64,000 nt of DNA from Haliea sp. (GCA_002692965.1 NZNC01000023.1:43868-107867), one strand, 5' to 3'. Shown: positions 9,068 to 17,959, numbered from the stretch's first letter. Made by a program: numbers and translations. The notes: generated by a model from the sequence alone, not told the origin.

Positions 9068-9083
9068 GCACCAGCGCTGTGCA
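9068..9083 (-). promoter_or_regulatory. NtrC (NR-I) enhancer-type binding site
   Basis: TGCAC-N5-TGGTGC on the minus strand matches the NtrC box pattern. Its centre is about 112 bases upstream of the predicted sigma-54 start, a usual enhancer distance, and it lies just past the nasR stop codon. Only one clear copy was found. Confidence 0.7.
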
Positions 9084-9103
9084 GACGCCTCAAATTCGCG
9101 CAG

Positions 9104-10348
9104 CTAGCCATCGAAAACCTCCGACAGGTTGAGGACCGCCCGCGCCACTTCCGGCAGCTTGCAGCCCTGGTTCATCGCCATGCGGCGGAGCAGGCTGTGC
9201 GCCTCGTGTTCCGAAAGGCCGCGGTGTCGAATCAGCAGGGCCTTGGCGCGGTCCACCAGCCGGCGCTCGGCGAGCGCCGTGCGCGCCTGCTCGAGCGCTT
9301 CCTGCAGGTCGGCCAGCCGGCTGGTCTGCTCTTCCAACAGATCAATCAGGGAGCGCCGCATGCCGGGTCGCAGCGCCTCGCCGTCGCCGACAAGCGCCGC
9401 CTCCGGCTGCTCCGACAGACGGTCCAGCTGGGCCAGGGCATGCACCTCCCGGTGGCAGGCGGCAAACTCCCGGCGCGACGCCGCCAGACTCTCCTCCGCG
9501 GCGTGGCGCAGATGCAGCGACAGTTGATCCTCCACCGCCTTCATGGCATCGATGCGCGCGGTACAGACGGCAAACCAGGTCTCACTGAGATCGGCGTCCG
9601 ACGAGGATTCCGACTGCCGCGCCACGACGTGAGCGCGCAGGTCGTCCAGGGCCTGCTGGCTGGATACGTCGGCAAGCCACGACTGCCAGACCGCCAGGCT
9701 GCCCGCGTCGGCAAAGCGCGAGAAGACCTCCAAGCTGCGGCGCTGGCCCTCCTGCAAGACGACCAGCTTCTCGCTGCGCTGGGCACACAGCCGGCCGCTG
9801 GTCAGGCGCAAGGCACCCAGGGCGCGCTCCTGACCGGCAAGCTCCTTCCCCTGCATGAAGTGAAGCAGCGCGACCAGCGCCCGCGTCACCGCGGAATCGG
9901 TCGCGGTATCCGCGATGTCAAACACCACGCCCAGCAGGTCCTGGATCAGTCCGGTGTAAAAGTCGTAGATCCGATCCTCGTCCATTTCCAGGCGCGCGGT
10001 GCCACGCAAAATCGCATCGCGTCGACCGAGCTGGTGGAGCACTCGCGCCAGCCGGCTGAGCAGGTGGCTGCCCGCCTGCTGCAGGGCCTCGTCGCGCTCC
10101 AGGTCCGCCAGCAGCTGATCGAAGGCCAGCACCTGCTGGTCCGTGGCGCTCACCAGGTTCCGCCGCTGCTGGCGGAAACGCTGCCCCCTCGAGCCGGTAA
10201 AAATGCCCGAGGCGCCACGCTCGCGCTGCAGGGCATGCACCAGGCCACTGACAATCACCACCAGGCGCACCCGCGGCAGCAAATGCTGCAGGGTGCGTAT
10301 CTCACTCTGGCGGGCAGCAATCAGGAAATCAGCGGCGGACTGGGACAT
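9104..10348 (-). CDS. nasR: Nitrate-responsive ANTAR antiterminator NasR
   Basis: 414-residue cytoplasmic regulator: an N-terminal NIT (nitrate/nitrite sensing) helical domain over roughly residues 25-290, then a C-terminal ANTAR RNA-binding domain at about 350-408 (RRLVDRAKALLIRHRGLSEH, EAHSLLRRMAMNQGCKLPEV). In Klebsiella NasR, nitrate binding to the NIT domain lets ANTAR capture the leader hairpins and prevent termination. Here the matching P1/P2/terminator leader lies immediately downstream, before nrtA. The start at 10348 (MSQSAADFL) is chosen by homology. Its ribosome binding site is weak, and an in-frame extension to about 10417 reads as low-quality sequence. Confidence 0.93.
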   Translation of the reverse strand: MSQSAADFLIAARQSEIRTLQHLLPRVRLVVIVSGLVHALQRERGASGIFTGSRGQRFRQQRRNLVSATDQQVLAFDQLLADLERDEALQQAGSHLLSRLARVLHQLGRRDAILRGTARLEMDEDRIYDFYTGLIQDLLGVVFDIADTATDSAVTRALVALLHFMQGKELAGQERALGALRLTSGRLCAQRSEKLVVLQEGQRRSLEVFSRFADAGSLAVWQSWLADVSSQQALDDLRAHVVARQSESSSDADLSETWFAVCTARIDAMKAVEDQLSLHLRHAAEESLAASRREFAACHREVHALAQLDRLSEQPEAALVGDGEALRPGMRRSLIDLLEEQTSRLADLQEALEQARTALAERRLVDRAKALLIRHRGLSEHEAHSLLRRMAMNQGCKLPEVARAVLNLSEVFDG

Positions 10349-10494
10349 GGAGGCATCGCAAAACAGTGGACATAATCTTGACGATGCAAGGAGCGGGCCA
10401 GCACACCGACACGGCAATGCCGATGGCCTGGACTCGCTGCCGGCGTTATCATGGCGTCAGGTCCAGGCCTGACGACACGCAGCAGGAGTAGAGT

Positions 10495-10929
10495 ATGCAG
10501 GATTTCCCACACCACTACCGCGTCCACGCCCGGGGCAGCAGTGACGGCCCGGTCAGGCTTGAGGGCGACAAGCTGCCGGTTCTGGAGACCACGCCGCCCC
10601 CCGAGTTCGGCGGCCCCGAGGGTTACTGGTCCCCGGAGAGCCTGCTCCTCGGTGCCGTGGCGGACTGCTTCATACTGACCTTCCGTGCCGTGGCCAGCGC
10701 TTCCCGCCTGACGTGGACGAGTCTCGAGTGCGACGCTACCGGCACCCTGGACCGGGTCGAGCGCGTCACCCGGTTTACCGCGGTCACCGTCGCCGCGCGT
10801 CTCAGCGTCCCCGAGGGCAGCGACCCGGAGAAGGCGCGGCGGGTGCTGGAGAAGGCCGAGGCCGCCTGCCTGATCACCAGTTCCATGAACGCGGAGGTCC
10901 ACCTCGAGGCCGACGTGACAGTCGCCTGA
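10495..10929 (+). CDS. OsmC family protein
   Basis: 144-residue OsmC/Ohr-superfamily protein, a cytoplasmic thiol peroxidase-like fold. Two family cysteines are present, C58 in AVADCF and a second in AAC-LITSS, where Ohr/OsmC proteins carry the redox pair. The motif YWSPESLLLGAVADC is typical of the family. GCAGGAG precedes the start. It diverges from nasR across 146 bases and is followed five bases later by a DUF2788 gene, probably co-transcribed. The oxidant it acts on cannot be read from sequence. Confidence 0.85.
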   Translation: MQDFPHHYRVHARGSSDGPVRLEGDKLPVLETTPPPEFGGPEGYWSPESLLLGAVADCFILTFRAVASASRLTWTSLECDATGTLDRVERVTRFTAVTVAARLSVPEGSDPEKARRVLEKAEAACLITSSMNAEVHLEADVTVA

Positions 10930-10934
10930 GCAGC

Positions 10935-11141
10935 ATGGACCGCTGGCTGACCGACTACGGTGTCACCCTGGGCGTGGGTGCCCTGATCCTGTTCATGATC
11001 TTTATCGTCTGGGACCTGGCGCGGCGGAGCGACGCCGGCCGCTTTGGCACCTTCATTCTCTATATCGCCCTGGCACTCGGGATCTTCGGCTTCCTGATCA
11101 AGGTGGCAATCACCTACCTGATGGAACACGGCGGGCTTTGA
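10935..11141 (+). CDS. DUF2788 small membrane protein
   Basis: 68-residue inner-membrane protein with two hydrophobic segments (GVTLGVGALILFMIFIVW and FGTFILYIALALGIFGFLI) separated by a short charged loop (DLARRSDAGR). It belongs to the DUF2788 family of proteobacterial small membrane proteins of unknown function. The start lies five bases after the osmC-like gene, so it is likely translated by coupling. Confidence 0.85.
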   Translation: MDRWLTDYGVTLGVGALILFMIFIVWDLARRSDAGRFGTFILYIALALGIFGFLIKVAITYLMEHGGL

Positions 11142-11198
11142 GCCGCGGGCAGTGCTCGCCCCCGCGCCCCCAGGATACCGATCCTCTTCCCGCGGGTT

Positions 11199-11218
11199 AT
11201 CACCGCCCTCACGGTGAT
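11199..11218. terminator. Hairpin between convergent genes
   Basis: ATCACCG - CCCTCA - CGGTGAT, a perfect 7-bp stem in the 85-bp gap between the DUF2788 gene (+) and the RND pump gene (-). There is no T-run on either side, so it is a possible bidirectional terminator only. Confidence 0.45.
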
Positions 11219-11226
11219 GCCACCCA

Positions 11227-14200
11227 TCACTGAGCGCGCTCCAGTGCGGCCATCTGCCGGGCAATGGTTTCCGGGGATCCGGTGCGACGCGCCAGCAGGT
11301 AGTACAGCCCGGGCACCAGGTAGAGTGTAAACAGCGTGGCGAGCGCCACACCAAACAGAATGACCGCGCCCAGCACATTGCGACTGGCCGAGCCCGGTCC
11401 ACTCATCAGCATCAGCGGCAGAGCCCCCGCCAGGGTCGAGACCGTGGTCATCAACACCGGACGCAGACGCAATTGGCAGCCCTCCAGGATGGCGTCCTCG
11501 AAGGCTCGCCCGGCATCGCGCAACTGGTTGATGAACTCCACCAGAAGAATACCGTTCTTGGTCGCGATGCCGATCAGCATCAGCAGGCCTATCTGGCTGA
11601 AGATATTGAAGGACTGGCCCGTCAGCACCAGCCCCCCCAGCCCCCCGACCACGGCCAGCGGCACGGTGATCATGATCACCGTGGGGTGCACGAAACTTTC
11701 AAACTGTGCCGCCATGACCAGGAAGGTCACCAGCAGGGCGAGGCCAAAGGTTGCATAGAGCGCGCCGGTGGACTCCTTGTAATTGAGAGACTCGCCGCGG
11801 TAATCGACCTTCGCCATGGGGGGCAACTTGCGCTCGACCACCTGCTCGAGAAAGGTGAGGGCCTCGCCGAGGCTAACGCCCGGCGCCAGGCTGCCACTCA
11901 GGGTTACCGCACGCATGCGGTTGTAGCGGTGCAAGGCACTGATACCGGCGCGACTTTCCAGGCTCACCAGGTTGGCCAGCTGAATCAACTCGCCGCTGTC
12001 GCTGCGGACAAAGATATTGCGCACGTCATCCGGGCTGCTGCGCTGGCTTCGCTCCAGCTGAACGATAACCGGATATTCCTCACCGCGTTCACTGAAGGTC
12101 GACACCTCCTGCTCGCTCATCAGTGCCTGCAGAGCCTCGGCCAGGGCGCGTGCGCTGACCCCCAGCGCCGCCGCGCGGTCCAGGTCGGTATGCAGATGCA
12201 GCTGCTGCTGGGTTTCGCGCAGATCACTGTCCAGGTTGCCGAACAGACCACTGCTACCGGCCTCGCGCAGCACAATATCGCGCCACTGCGCCAGGCTGCG
12301 GTAATCGGGTCCCTGCAGCACAAACTCCACCGGCGTATTGGCGCCGCCCTGCCCCAGCCCCGAGGGCAGGAATGCCATGACGCGGACACCCGGAATCTCG
12401 CGCCACTCGCGCATCAGCGCATCGCGCAACTCGAAGGCCGAGTAGTCGCGCTGGTCGCGACTGACCATGGAGATTCGCGAAAAGGCACCATCGGGGGTCG
12501 TGGTGCCAAACGAGGGCGACACGAACAGCACGCGGGGAATCGTGCCATCCGCTGCTCGCTGCAGCGCCGGCGCCTGCAAGGCCTCGATCACCTGGCGCAT
12601 GCTGTCAATGCCTGTGCCCTGCTCCGCCCGAGCCAGAACAAGCACCGTATCCTGGTCTTCCACCGGCACCTGCTCCAGGCGTAGCTGGTCGCGCATCTGG
12701 AAGGCGAGCAGTGCCAGTACCGAGAGCAGAATCAGCATCAACAGCGGTCGCCGCAAGGTCCACTGCAGGCTGCTGCGGTAGCCGCGTGACAGGCCCTGCA
12801 ATGCACTGCCGACACTGCGATCAAGCAGCGAGCGCCGCGCCTGGGGGCGCAGCAGCTTGCTACACAGCATCGGCACCAGGCTGAGGGCCAGCACCGACGA
12901 GGCGATGACCGCGACACAAATGGCCACCGCCAGCTCGGCGAATATCCGCCCGGTCATGTCCTGCATGAAGACAATCGGAGTGAATACCGCCAGCAGTACG
13001 GCGGTGGTAGCGACCACGGCGAAGCCCACCTGGCGCGCCCCCCGGGACGCCGCCAGCAGCGCCGGCTCGCCTTCTTCCACACGCCGGTGGATATTCTCGA
13101 GCACCACGATGGCATCATCCACCACCAGACCGATGGCCAGCACCATCGCCAGCAGCGTGATCAAATTGACCGAGTAGCCAAACGCCAACAGCGCGATACA
13201 GCTCGACAGCAGGGACAAGGGTATGCAGACCACCGGAATCAGGGTCGCCCGCCAGGCGCCCAGGAACAGAAAAATCACCGCGGCCACGAGTGCCGTGGTG
13301 ATCCCCAGGGTCCAGTACACACCGCTGATGGCGGCGCGAATGAAGGCCGAGGCGTCGCCGGATGCGGAGATTTCCATACCGTCGGGCAGGTCCGCGCGGA
13401 CCGACTCGATCTCCGCACGGATGGCAGCCAGGACTTCCACGGTATTGGAGTTGGATTGCTTGACCACCCCCAGGGCCATGCTCTCCCGGCCGTTAGTGAT
13501 AAACAGGCGGCGGCTGTCCTCACTGCCGATCTCCACCCGGGCCAGCTCGCCCAGGCGTACCAGGTGCCCGTCCGTACCGCGGGTAACCACCAGCTCGCGG
13601 AATTCGCGCTCACTGCGGTAGGCGCGCTGCAGGCGCAGGGGAAACTCCATACGGGTCGACTCGACCAGACCCGCCGGCAGTTCGATGTTCTCACGGCGCA
13701 GGGCTTCCAGCACGTCACTGACGCTCAGGCCCCGTGCGTTGAGTTTGTGGCGGTCGATCCAGATGCGCATGGCGCGGGCACCACCGCCGTAAGTGTTCAC
13801 CGACGCCACCCCATTGATGGCGGCAAAACGGTCCTTGATATAGCGCTCGGCGTAATCGGTAACCTCGACCAGTGGCAGGTCCGCTGCCTCCAGGCTGATA
13901 TAGATGATGGGAGAGGCATCGCTGTCGGCCTTGGAAACCGTCGGACTCTCCGCCTCCTGGGGCAGGCGATCCAGCGCGCGCGCCACCTTGTCGCGAACAT
14001 CGTTGGCGGCGGCATCAATGTCCCTCGACAGGTCAAACTCGATGTTGATGCTGGAGCGCCCGTCGATGCTGCTGGAGCGGAGACTGCGCACCCCCTCGAT
14101 ACCCCCCAGCTCCTCCTCCAGCACCTGGGTGATGCGCGTCTCGACGACGTCGGCTGCGGCTCCCCGGTAGCTGGTGCTCACCGACACCTGGGGGGCGGCG

Positions 14201-14319
14201 ACATCCGGGTACTCCCGGGTCGAGAGCTGGGAGAAGGCCATGGCACCAAAGGCGGCGAGCAGCAGCGCGAGCACGGTCGCGAAGACCGGGCGCTGCACCG
14301 ACAGATCCGAGAGCCTCAC
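11227..14319 (-). CDS. RND efflux pump inner-membrane permease (HAE1 family)
   Basis: 1030 residues, normal for AcrB/MexB-type proton-driven pumps. It begins MRLSDLSVQRPVFATVLALL, has the first periplasmic loop (YPDVAAPQVSVSTSYRGA), TM4 with the paired acidic residues in GLVVDDAIVVLENIHRR, and the late motif GIATKNGILLVEFINQLRD. Its ATG overlaps the stop of the adaptor gene by four bases. No outer-membrane channel gene is adjacent, so it probably uses one encoded elsewhere. Substrate cannot be told. It lies downstream of the amine-oxidation genes on the same strand. Confidence 0.95.
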   Translation of the reverse strand: MRLSDLSVQRPVFATVLALLLAAFGAMAFSQLSTREYPDVAAPQVSVSTSYRGAAADVVETRITQVLEEELGGIEGVRSLRSSSIDGRSSINIEFDLSRDIDAAANDVRDKVARALDRLPQEAESPTVSKADSDASPIIYISLEAADLPLVEVTDYAERYIKDRFAAINGVASVNTYGGGARAMRIWIDRHKLNARGLSVSDVLEALRRENIELPAGLVESTRMEFPLRLQRAYRSEREFRELVVTRGTDGHLVRLGELARVEIGSEDSRRLFITNGRESMALGVVKQSNSNTVEVLAAIRAEIESVRADLPDGMEISASGDASAFIRAAISGVYWTLGITTALVAAVIFLFLGAWRATLIPVVCIPLSLLSSCIALLAFGYSVNLITLLAMVLAIGLVVDDAIVVLENIHRRVEEGEPALLAASRGARQVGFAVVATTAVLLAVFTPIVFMQDMTGRIFAELAVAICVAVIASSVLALSLVPMLCSKLLRPQARRSLLDRSVGSALQGLSRGYRSSLQWTLRRPLLMLILLSVLALLAFQMRDQLRLEQVPVEDQDTVLVLARAEQGTGIDSMRQVIEALQAPALQRAADGTIPRVLFVSPSFGTTTPDGAFSRISMVSRDQRDYSAFELRDALMREWREIPGVRVMAFLPSGLGQGGANTPVEFVLQGPDYRSLAQWRDIVLREAGSSGLFGNLDSDLRETQQQLHLHTDLDRAAALGVSARALAEALQALMSEQEVSTFSERGEEYPVIVQLERSQRSSPDDVRNIFVRSDSGELIQLANLVSLESRAGISALHRYNRMRAVTLSGSLAPGVSLGEALTFLEQVVERKLPPMAKVDYRGESLNYKESTGALYATFGLALLVTFLVMAAQFESFVHPTVIMITVPLAVVGGLGGLVLTGQSFNIFSQIGLLMLIGIATKNGILLVEFINQLRDAGRAFEDAILEGCQLRLRPVLMTTVSTLAGALPLMLMSGPGSASRNVLGAVILFGVALATLFTLYLVPGLYYLLARRTGSPETIARQMAALERAQ

Positions 14320-15377
14320 GCGGCGGGCCCCTCGGCCAGCTGGGAGCCCGGCGCCACTGCGCGCACCGGCGTGCCATCGCGCAGATTGAGGTGCCCGCGC
14401 AGCACAACCGGCGTCCCCGGTACAAGCTCGCCCTCGATCAGCACACCGCCTTCCACGCGACGCTCTATACGCACCGGCACGCTCAAGGCACGGCCCGCGT
14501 CATCGACGCTGTAGACAAAACTGCTGCCCCCCCGCTGCAACAGGGCCTGCTCGGGCACGACCAGCGCCGTCTGCTCTCCCGCCAGCAGATTGACCGTCAG
14601 CAGCATGCCCGGCCGCAGCTCGCCGCTGGCATTGTCCAGGGTGGCGCGCACTGTCACCGCCCGCGTCACCGGATCGACCCGACTGCCGATACTGCGCACG
14701 CTGCCGACAAATACCTGGTCCGGCCAGGCCGGGCTGTGTCCCTCCACACTGTCGCCCACTCGCAGGCGCGAAAGGTGCACTTCCGGCACAGTGAAATCCA
14801 GCTTCAGACGGTCGATGGCGTCGAGCTGGGTCACCTCGGTACCCGGCGTGATTAGGGCGCCAACGCTGACCTCACGAAAGCCCAGAACTCCGGCAAAGGG
14901 CGCCCGCAGACGATGCTCCTCCAGAATGGCCCGCGCCTGCGCCAGCCGGGCTTCTTCCGCCGCCACGCTCGCCCGCGCGATGTCGATCGCCGCGCGCGTG
15001 GAAATATCCGCGCCCAGTCTGCTCAAACGCTGCAGTTCCAGTCGCGCCTGCGCCAGGGCCGCCTCGACCTCGGCCACGCGCGCCGCCGCCTCGGTAGCAT
15101 CCAGCTCCAGCAACATCTGCCCCGCGGCCACCGTGTCACCGTCCTCGAAGTGCAATGCGCTGACCTTGCCACTGACCTGCAAGCTGAGCGCGACCGACTC
15201 GCGGGCGGCGAGAGTGGCCACGGACTCGATATGTTCGGCGACCGTCGTCTGCTGCACATGCCACAGCTCGACGGCAACTTCCCGCGGCGCTCCTGCAGTT
15301 GCGGGATGCCGCGTCTGCTCACAGCCGGTACAGAGCAGCGCGAGCAGCAGCGCGACCAGAATTCGGTATTTCCTCAT
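14316..15377 (-). CDS. RND efflux periplasmic adaptor subunit (lipoprotein)
   Basis: 353-residue membrane fusion protein linking the RND permease to an outer-membrane channel. N-terminal signal with a probable lipobox (LLALLCTGC, acylated Cys at about 19), then the lipoyl-type halves (SVALSLQVSGKVSALHFEDG and GVLGFREVSVGALITPGTEV) flanking a helical hairpin (residues about 95-150), and a beta-barrel part (DFTVPEVHLSRLRVGD). The start MRKYRILVALLL is chosen over a longer in-frame frame because it starts the signal peptide and GGGGAG lies just upstream. Confidence 0.92.
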   Translation of the reverse strand: MRKYRILVALLLALLCTGCEQTRHPATAGAPREVAVELWHVQQTTVAEHIESVATLAARESVALSLQVSGKVSALHFEDGDTVAAGQMLLELDATEAAARVAEVEAALAQARLELQRLSRLGADISTRAAIDIARASVAAEEARLAQARAILEEHRLRAPFAGVLGFREVSVGALITPGTEVTQLDAIDRLKLDFTVPEVHLSRLRVGDSVEGHSPAWPDQVFVGSVRSIGSRVDPVTRAVTVRATLDNASGELRPGMLLTVNLLAGEQTALVVPEQALLQRGGSSFVYSVDDAGRALSVPVRIERRVEGGVLIEGELVPGTPVVLRGHLNLRDGTPVRAVAPGSQLAEGPAA

Positions 15378-15389
15378 CACTCCCCACTT

Positions 15390-15412
15390 GCCCGGCCCCT
15401 GCGGGACCGGGC
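15390..15412 (-). promoter_or_regulatory. Strong hairpin between aminotransferase and RND adaptor genes
   Basis: A 10-bp G+C-rich stem (GCCCGGTCCC with GGGGCCGGGC, one G-U pair) and 3-nt loop in the 53-bp gap. No T-run follows, so it may be a weak terminator or an mRNA processing/stability element separating the pump genes from the upstream series. Confidence 0.5.
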
Positions 15413-15430
15413 CTCTCGGACAGTCCCCTG

Positions 15431-16585
15431 TCAGGACAGTTTCTCCAGCACCCGGGGCAGCGCATCGACGTAACGTTGCACGTCCGCAAGCTGGCCCATG
15501 CTGACCCGCGACCACTGGGTATAGTCGCGGTAAATACCGCGAATCAGCACCTTCTCTTCGGCCATGGCAGCGCGGAAAGCCTCGGCATTGAGATCACCGA
15601 GGTTGACGAAGACGAAGTTGGTCTGCGAGGGGAGCGCACTCAGGCCATTGGCCTTGACCGCCGACATCACCATCTCGCGGCCCTCGCGGATCTTGCTGCG
15701 GGACATATCCATGAAGGCCTGGTCCTCATAGCTGGCAATGGCCGCCGCGAGGCCCGCCTGGTTCAGCCCGTACCAGCCCAGTCCGTAGCGTCCCATCGCC
15801 TCGATAATATCCGGCGGCGCAATCAGATAGCCTACCCGCAGCCCCGCCAGACCATAAATCTTGGAAAAGGTCCGCGCGACGATCACCCGGTGCCCGTCCT
15901 TGACCAGCGGCACCATGCTGTTGGCTGCCGGCATATCGGTGAGCTCGTTGTAAGCCTCGTCCACCAGCACCAGGGTCTTTTGCGCCGCGCGGGTGCAGAA
16001 GCTCCGCAGCTTGCCGGCTTCCAGCAACATGCCGGTCGGGTTATTGGGGTTGGTCACCTGCACCATGGCGATACTGTCGTCGATCGCCGCATACATGGCA
16101 TCGAGATCAATCGCCATGTCGGCGCGCTTCGGCAAACGCTCGATACTACCCAGCCCCTGATTCTCGATACTCAAGGAGGTCGTGTCCCAGAACAGGTCCG
16201 GCCCCAGGATATTGCCGCTTTGTCCGGCCAGCACCGCCGCCGCGACCAGGCCGCCACTGGAGCCGGCACTGAGGGTGATGTACTCCGGTGAGAGACCGTG
16301 GTACTCGGCGATCATCGCGCGCAGCTTGAGGGCACTGTCATTGACGTAGTAGGCACCCTGGGCACTGGCCTCCTGTACCGCGGCGAGCGCCGCCTTGCTC
16401 GGCCCGAAGGGGTTTTCGTTGGCGTTGAGCTTGGCCACTCCCGCAGCGGGGCCGTAACTCACGCTGGGTCGCAGTGGTGCAGCCGCGGCGGGACCCGCCG
16501 CGCCCGCCAGACGCCCCCCCGCAAGCAGGGAAGCAGCGCCCGCGGCGGCACCCAGGAACAGTCGGCGATTCATGGAAACAGACAT
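15431..16585 (-). CDS. Tat-exported PLP aminotransferase (HisC-like, class I/II)
   Basis: 384 residues. A twin-arginine signal (NRRLFLGAA, residues 6-14, then an Ala/Gly-rich stretch to about 37) precedes a complete fold-type I aminotransferase of the histidinol-phosphate type. Visible are NANENPFGPS, TNPNNPTG at 178-185, DEAY at 209-212 (D209 to the pyridine nitrogen), the Schiff-base lysine K242 in TFSKIYGLAGLRVGY, and a C-terminal arginine region. Export by Tat fits an enzyme folded with PLP before transport. Substrate is unknown. A histidine biosynthetic role is unlikely for an exported copy. AAGGAGA precedes the start at 16585. It follows the TauE/SafE gene by 42 bases. Confidence 0.88.
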   Translation of the reverse strand: MSVSMNRRLFLGAAAGAASLLAGGRLAGAAGPAAAAPLRPSVSYGPAAGVAKLNANENPFGPSKAALAAVQEASAQGAYYVNDSALKLRAMIAEYHGLSPEYITLSAGSSGGLVAAAVLAGQSGNILGPDLFWDTTSLSIENQGLGSIERLPKRADMAIDLDAMYAAIDDSIAMVQVTNPNNPTGMLLEAGKLRSFCTRAAQKTLVLVDEAYNELTDMPAANSMVPLVKDGHRVIVARTFSKIYGLAGLRVGYLIAPPDIIEAMGRYGLGWYGLNQAGLAAAIASYEDQAFMDMSRSKIREGREMVMSAVKANGLSALPSQTNFVFVNLGDLNAEAFRAAMAEEKVLIRGIYRDYTQWSRVSMGQLADVQRYVDALPRVLEKLS

Positions 16586-16627
16586 GGCGTTCTCCTTGAT
16601 GAGACGTTCTGAAAGAGGTCGAAAAAA

Positions 16628-17455
16628 TCAGGCCTTGGCATACATCGCCGCCGCCACCAGAACCAGGTAGATACCGAAGGCCCGCTTGAGCTGACGCTCG
16701 TCGAGGCTATGGGCCAGGCGAGCGCCAATCGGCGCCGTGACCAGCGAGAAGGCGGCCACCGCCATCAGCGCCGGAATATTGATGTAGCCGATGGAACCCT
16801 GGGGCAGGTTCTCGGCATTCAGGCCCAGCAACATGAAGCCAATGGCACCGGGGATCGCGATCAACACCCCTACCCCGGAAGCGGTTGCCACGGCCTGGTG
16901 CACCGGCCGGTTGCAGAGGACCATGGTGAGTACCGTGACCGTCCCGCCGCCGATACCCAGCAGGGAGGAAAAACCGCCGAGGACGCTGGCCAGCACGGCG
17001 CGCCCGGGCCCGTGGGGCATTTCCAGCTTGCCCTTGAAGCGCTCGAAGGCGTCCGGGAACAGGAAGTAGACGGAATACAGCAGCACACCGACCGCGAAGA
17101 CCATGATCAGACGGTTGCCGTCGATCAGCGAAGCCACCAGCAAGCCACCGGCAACCCCGACCAACAGCCACACCGCCCAGTCCTTGAGTACCTGGAAATC
17201 CACGGCACCGCGCTTGGCGTGGGCAAACATGGCCCGCGCTGAAGACACCACAATGGTGGCCAGAGAAGTACCCACGGCCACCAGCATCAGATGTTCGGTG
17301 TTGTCGGTCAGGAAGGGAAATACCGCCAGCAGGGCCGGCACCACCACAAAACCGCCGCCTACCCCGAACAGCCCGGCAGTGAGACCGGCAATGATTCCCG
17401 CCCCGGAAAGTAGTGCTATAAAGGTCAACACATCGACACCCATTGTCTGTTCCAT
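16628..17455 (-). CDS. TauE/SafE family membrane permease
   Basis: 275-residue inner-membrane protein with about eight hydrophobic segments and the two family glycine motifs GLTAGLFGVGGGFVVVP near 25-41 and LGGFSSLLGIGGGTVTV in the second half. TauE/SafE proteins export sulfite, sulfoacetate or other small organic anions. Which one applies here is unknown. In this series it may move an acid made in the periplasmic oxidation steps, which is inference. Start either 17455 (MEQTMGV) or 17443 (MGVDVL). Confidence 0.88.
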   Translation of the reverse strand: MEQTMGVDVLTFIALLSGAGIIAGLTAGLFGVGGGFVVVPALLAVFPFLTDNTEHLMLVAVGTSLATIVVSSARAMFAHAKRGAVDFQVLKDWAVWLLVGVAGGLLVASLIDGNRLIMVFAVGVLLYSVYFLFPDAFERFKGKLEMPHGPGRAVLASVLGGFSSLLGIGGGTVTVLTMVLCNRPVHQAVATASGVGVLIAIPGAIGFMLLGLNAENLPQGSIGYINIPALMAVAAFSLVTAPIGARLAHSLDERQLKRAFGIYLVLVAAAMYAKA

Positions 17456-17489
17456 TCACTCACAGGATTGATCGGGAATAAGCCCACGC

Positions 17490-17957
17490 TCACCGGGGCA
17501 TCCGGGCCGCGCGCACCTCGATCTCCACCAGCCAGCCGTCGACCACCAGATCGGCGACCTGCACGAAGGAGCGCACCGGCTTGGAGGGGTTTTCCTCGGT
17601 GCCAAAAAACTGCATGTAACCGCGATTGAAGCCGGCGAAATCGAGCTTCCCGTCCTCACCGGCGACCGCGAAGACACGCACCTGCACGACATCCGCCATC
17701 GACCAGCCGCGGCTCTCGAGGGTCTCCTTGAATTTCGCCAGCGTGTCGATGGCCTGGGCCTCCATGTCGCCCCAGTTGCCATCGGCGTCGGGGGAGGCGC
17801 CGGAACCGCTGAGATAGAGGGTTTCCGCACCCGCGGGTATCTCGATCGTGGTGTAGAAGAGCTTGCCCTCCCCCTCGCGTTTGATCGCGTCGGCGGCGGC
17901 GAGCGGCCCGGCACACAGCAGCGCAGTGAGCAGGGAGGCAGTGATGGGCATTTTCAT
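17490..17957 (-). CDS. Exported RidA/YjgF family protein
   Basis: 155 residues. A Sec signal peptide (MKMPITASLLTALLCAGPLA, cleavage near AAA-DA, residue 22) is followed by a whole RidA fold. The key carboxylate-binding arginine of RidA corresponds to R129 in KPVRSFVQVADL, and the end motif VEIEV is present. Most RidA proteins are cytosolic and hydrolyse the imine/enamine products of PLP enzymes or amine oxidases. Here the neighbours are an exported FAD amine oxidase and an exported aminotransferase, so a periplasmic imine deaminase is a natural reading. The start lies two bases after the cytochrome stop. Confidence 0.88.
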   Translation of the reverse strand: MKMPITASLLTALLCAGPLAAADAIKREGEGKLFYTTIEIPAGAETLYLSGSGASPDADGNWGDMEAQAIDTLAKFKETLESRGWSMADVVQVRVFAVAGEDGKLDFAGFNRGYMQFFGTEENPSKPVRSFVQVADLVVDGWLVEIEVRAARMPR

Positions 17958-17959
17958 GG

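Noticed and set aside
9040..9068. Second possible NtrC half-sites (GCAC ... GTGC) next to the main site
   Set aside because: Spacing between the halves is five, not seven, and flanking bases do not match, so only one NtrC site is reported.
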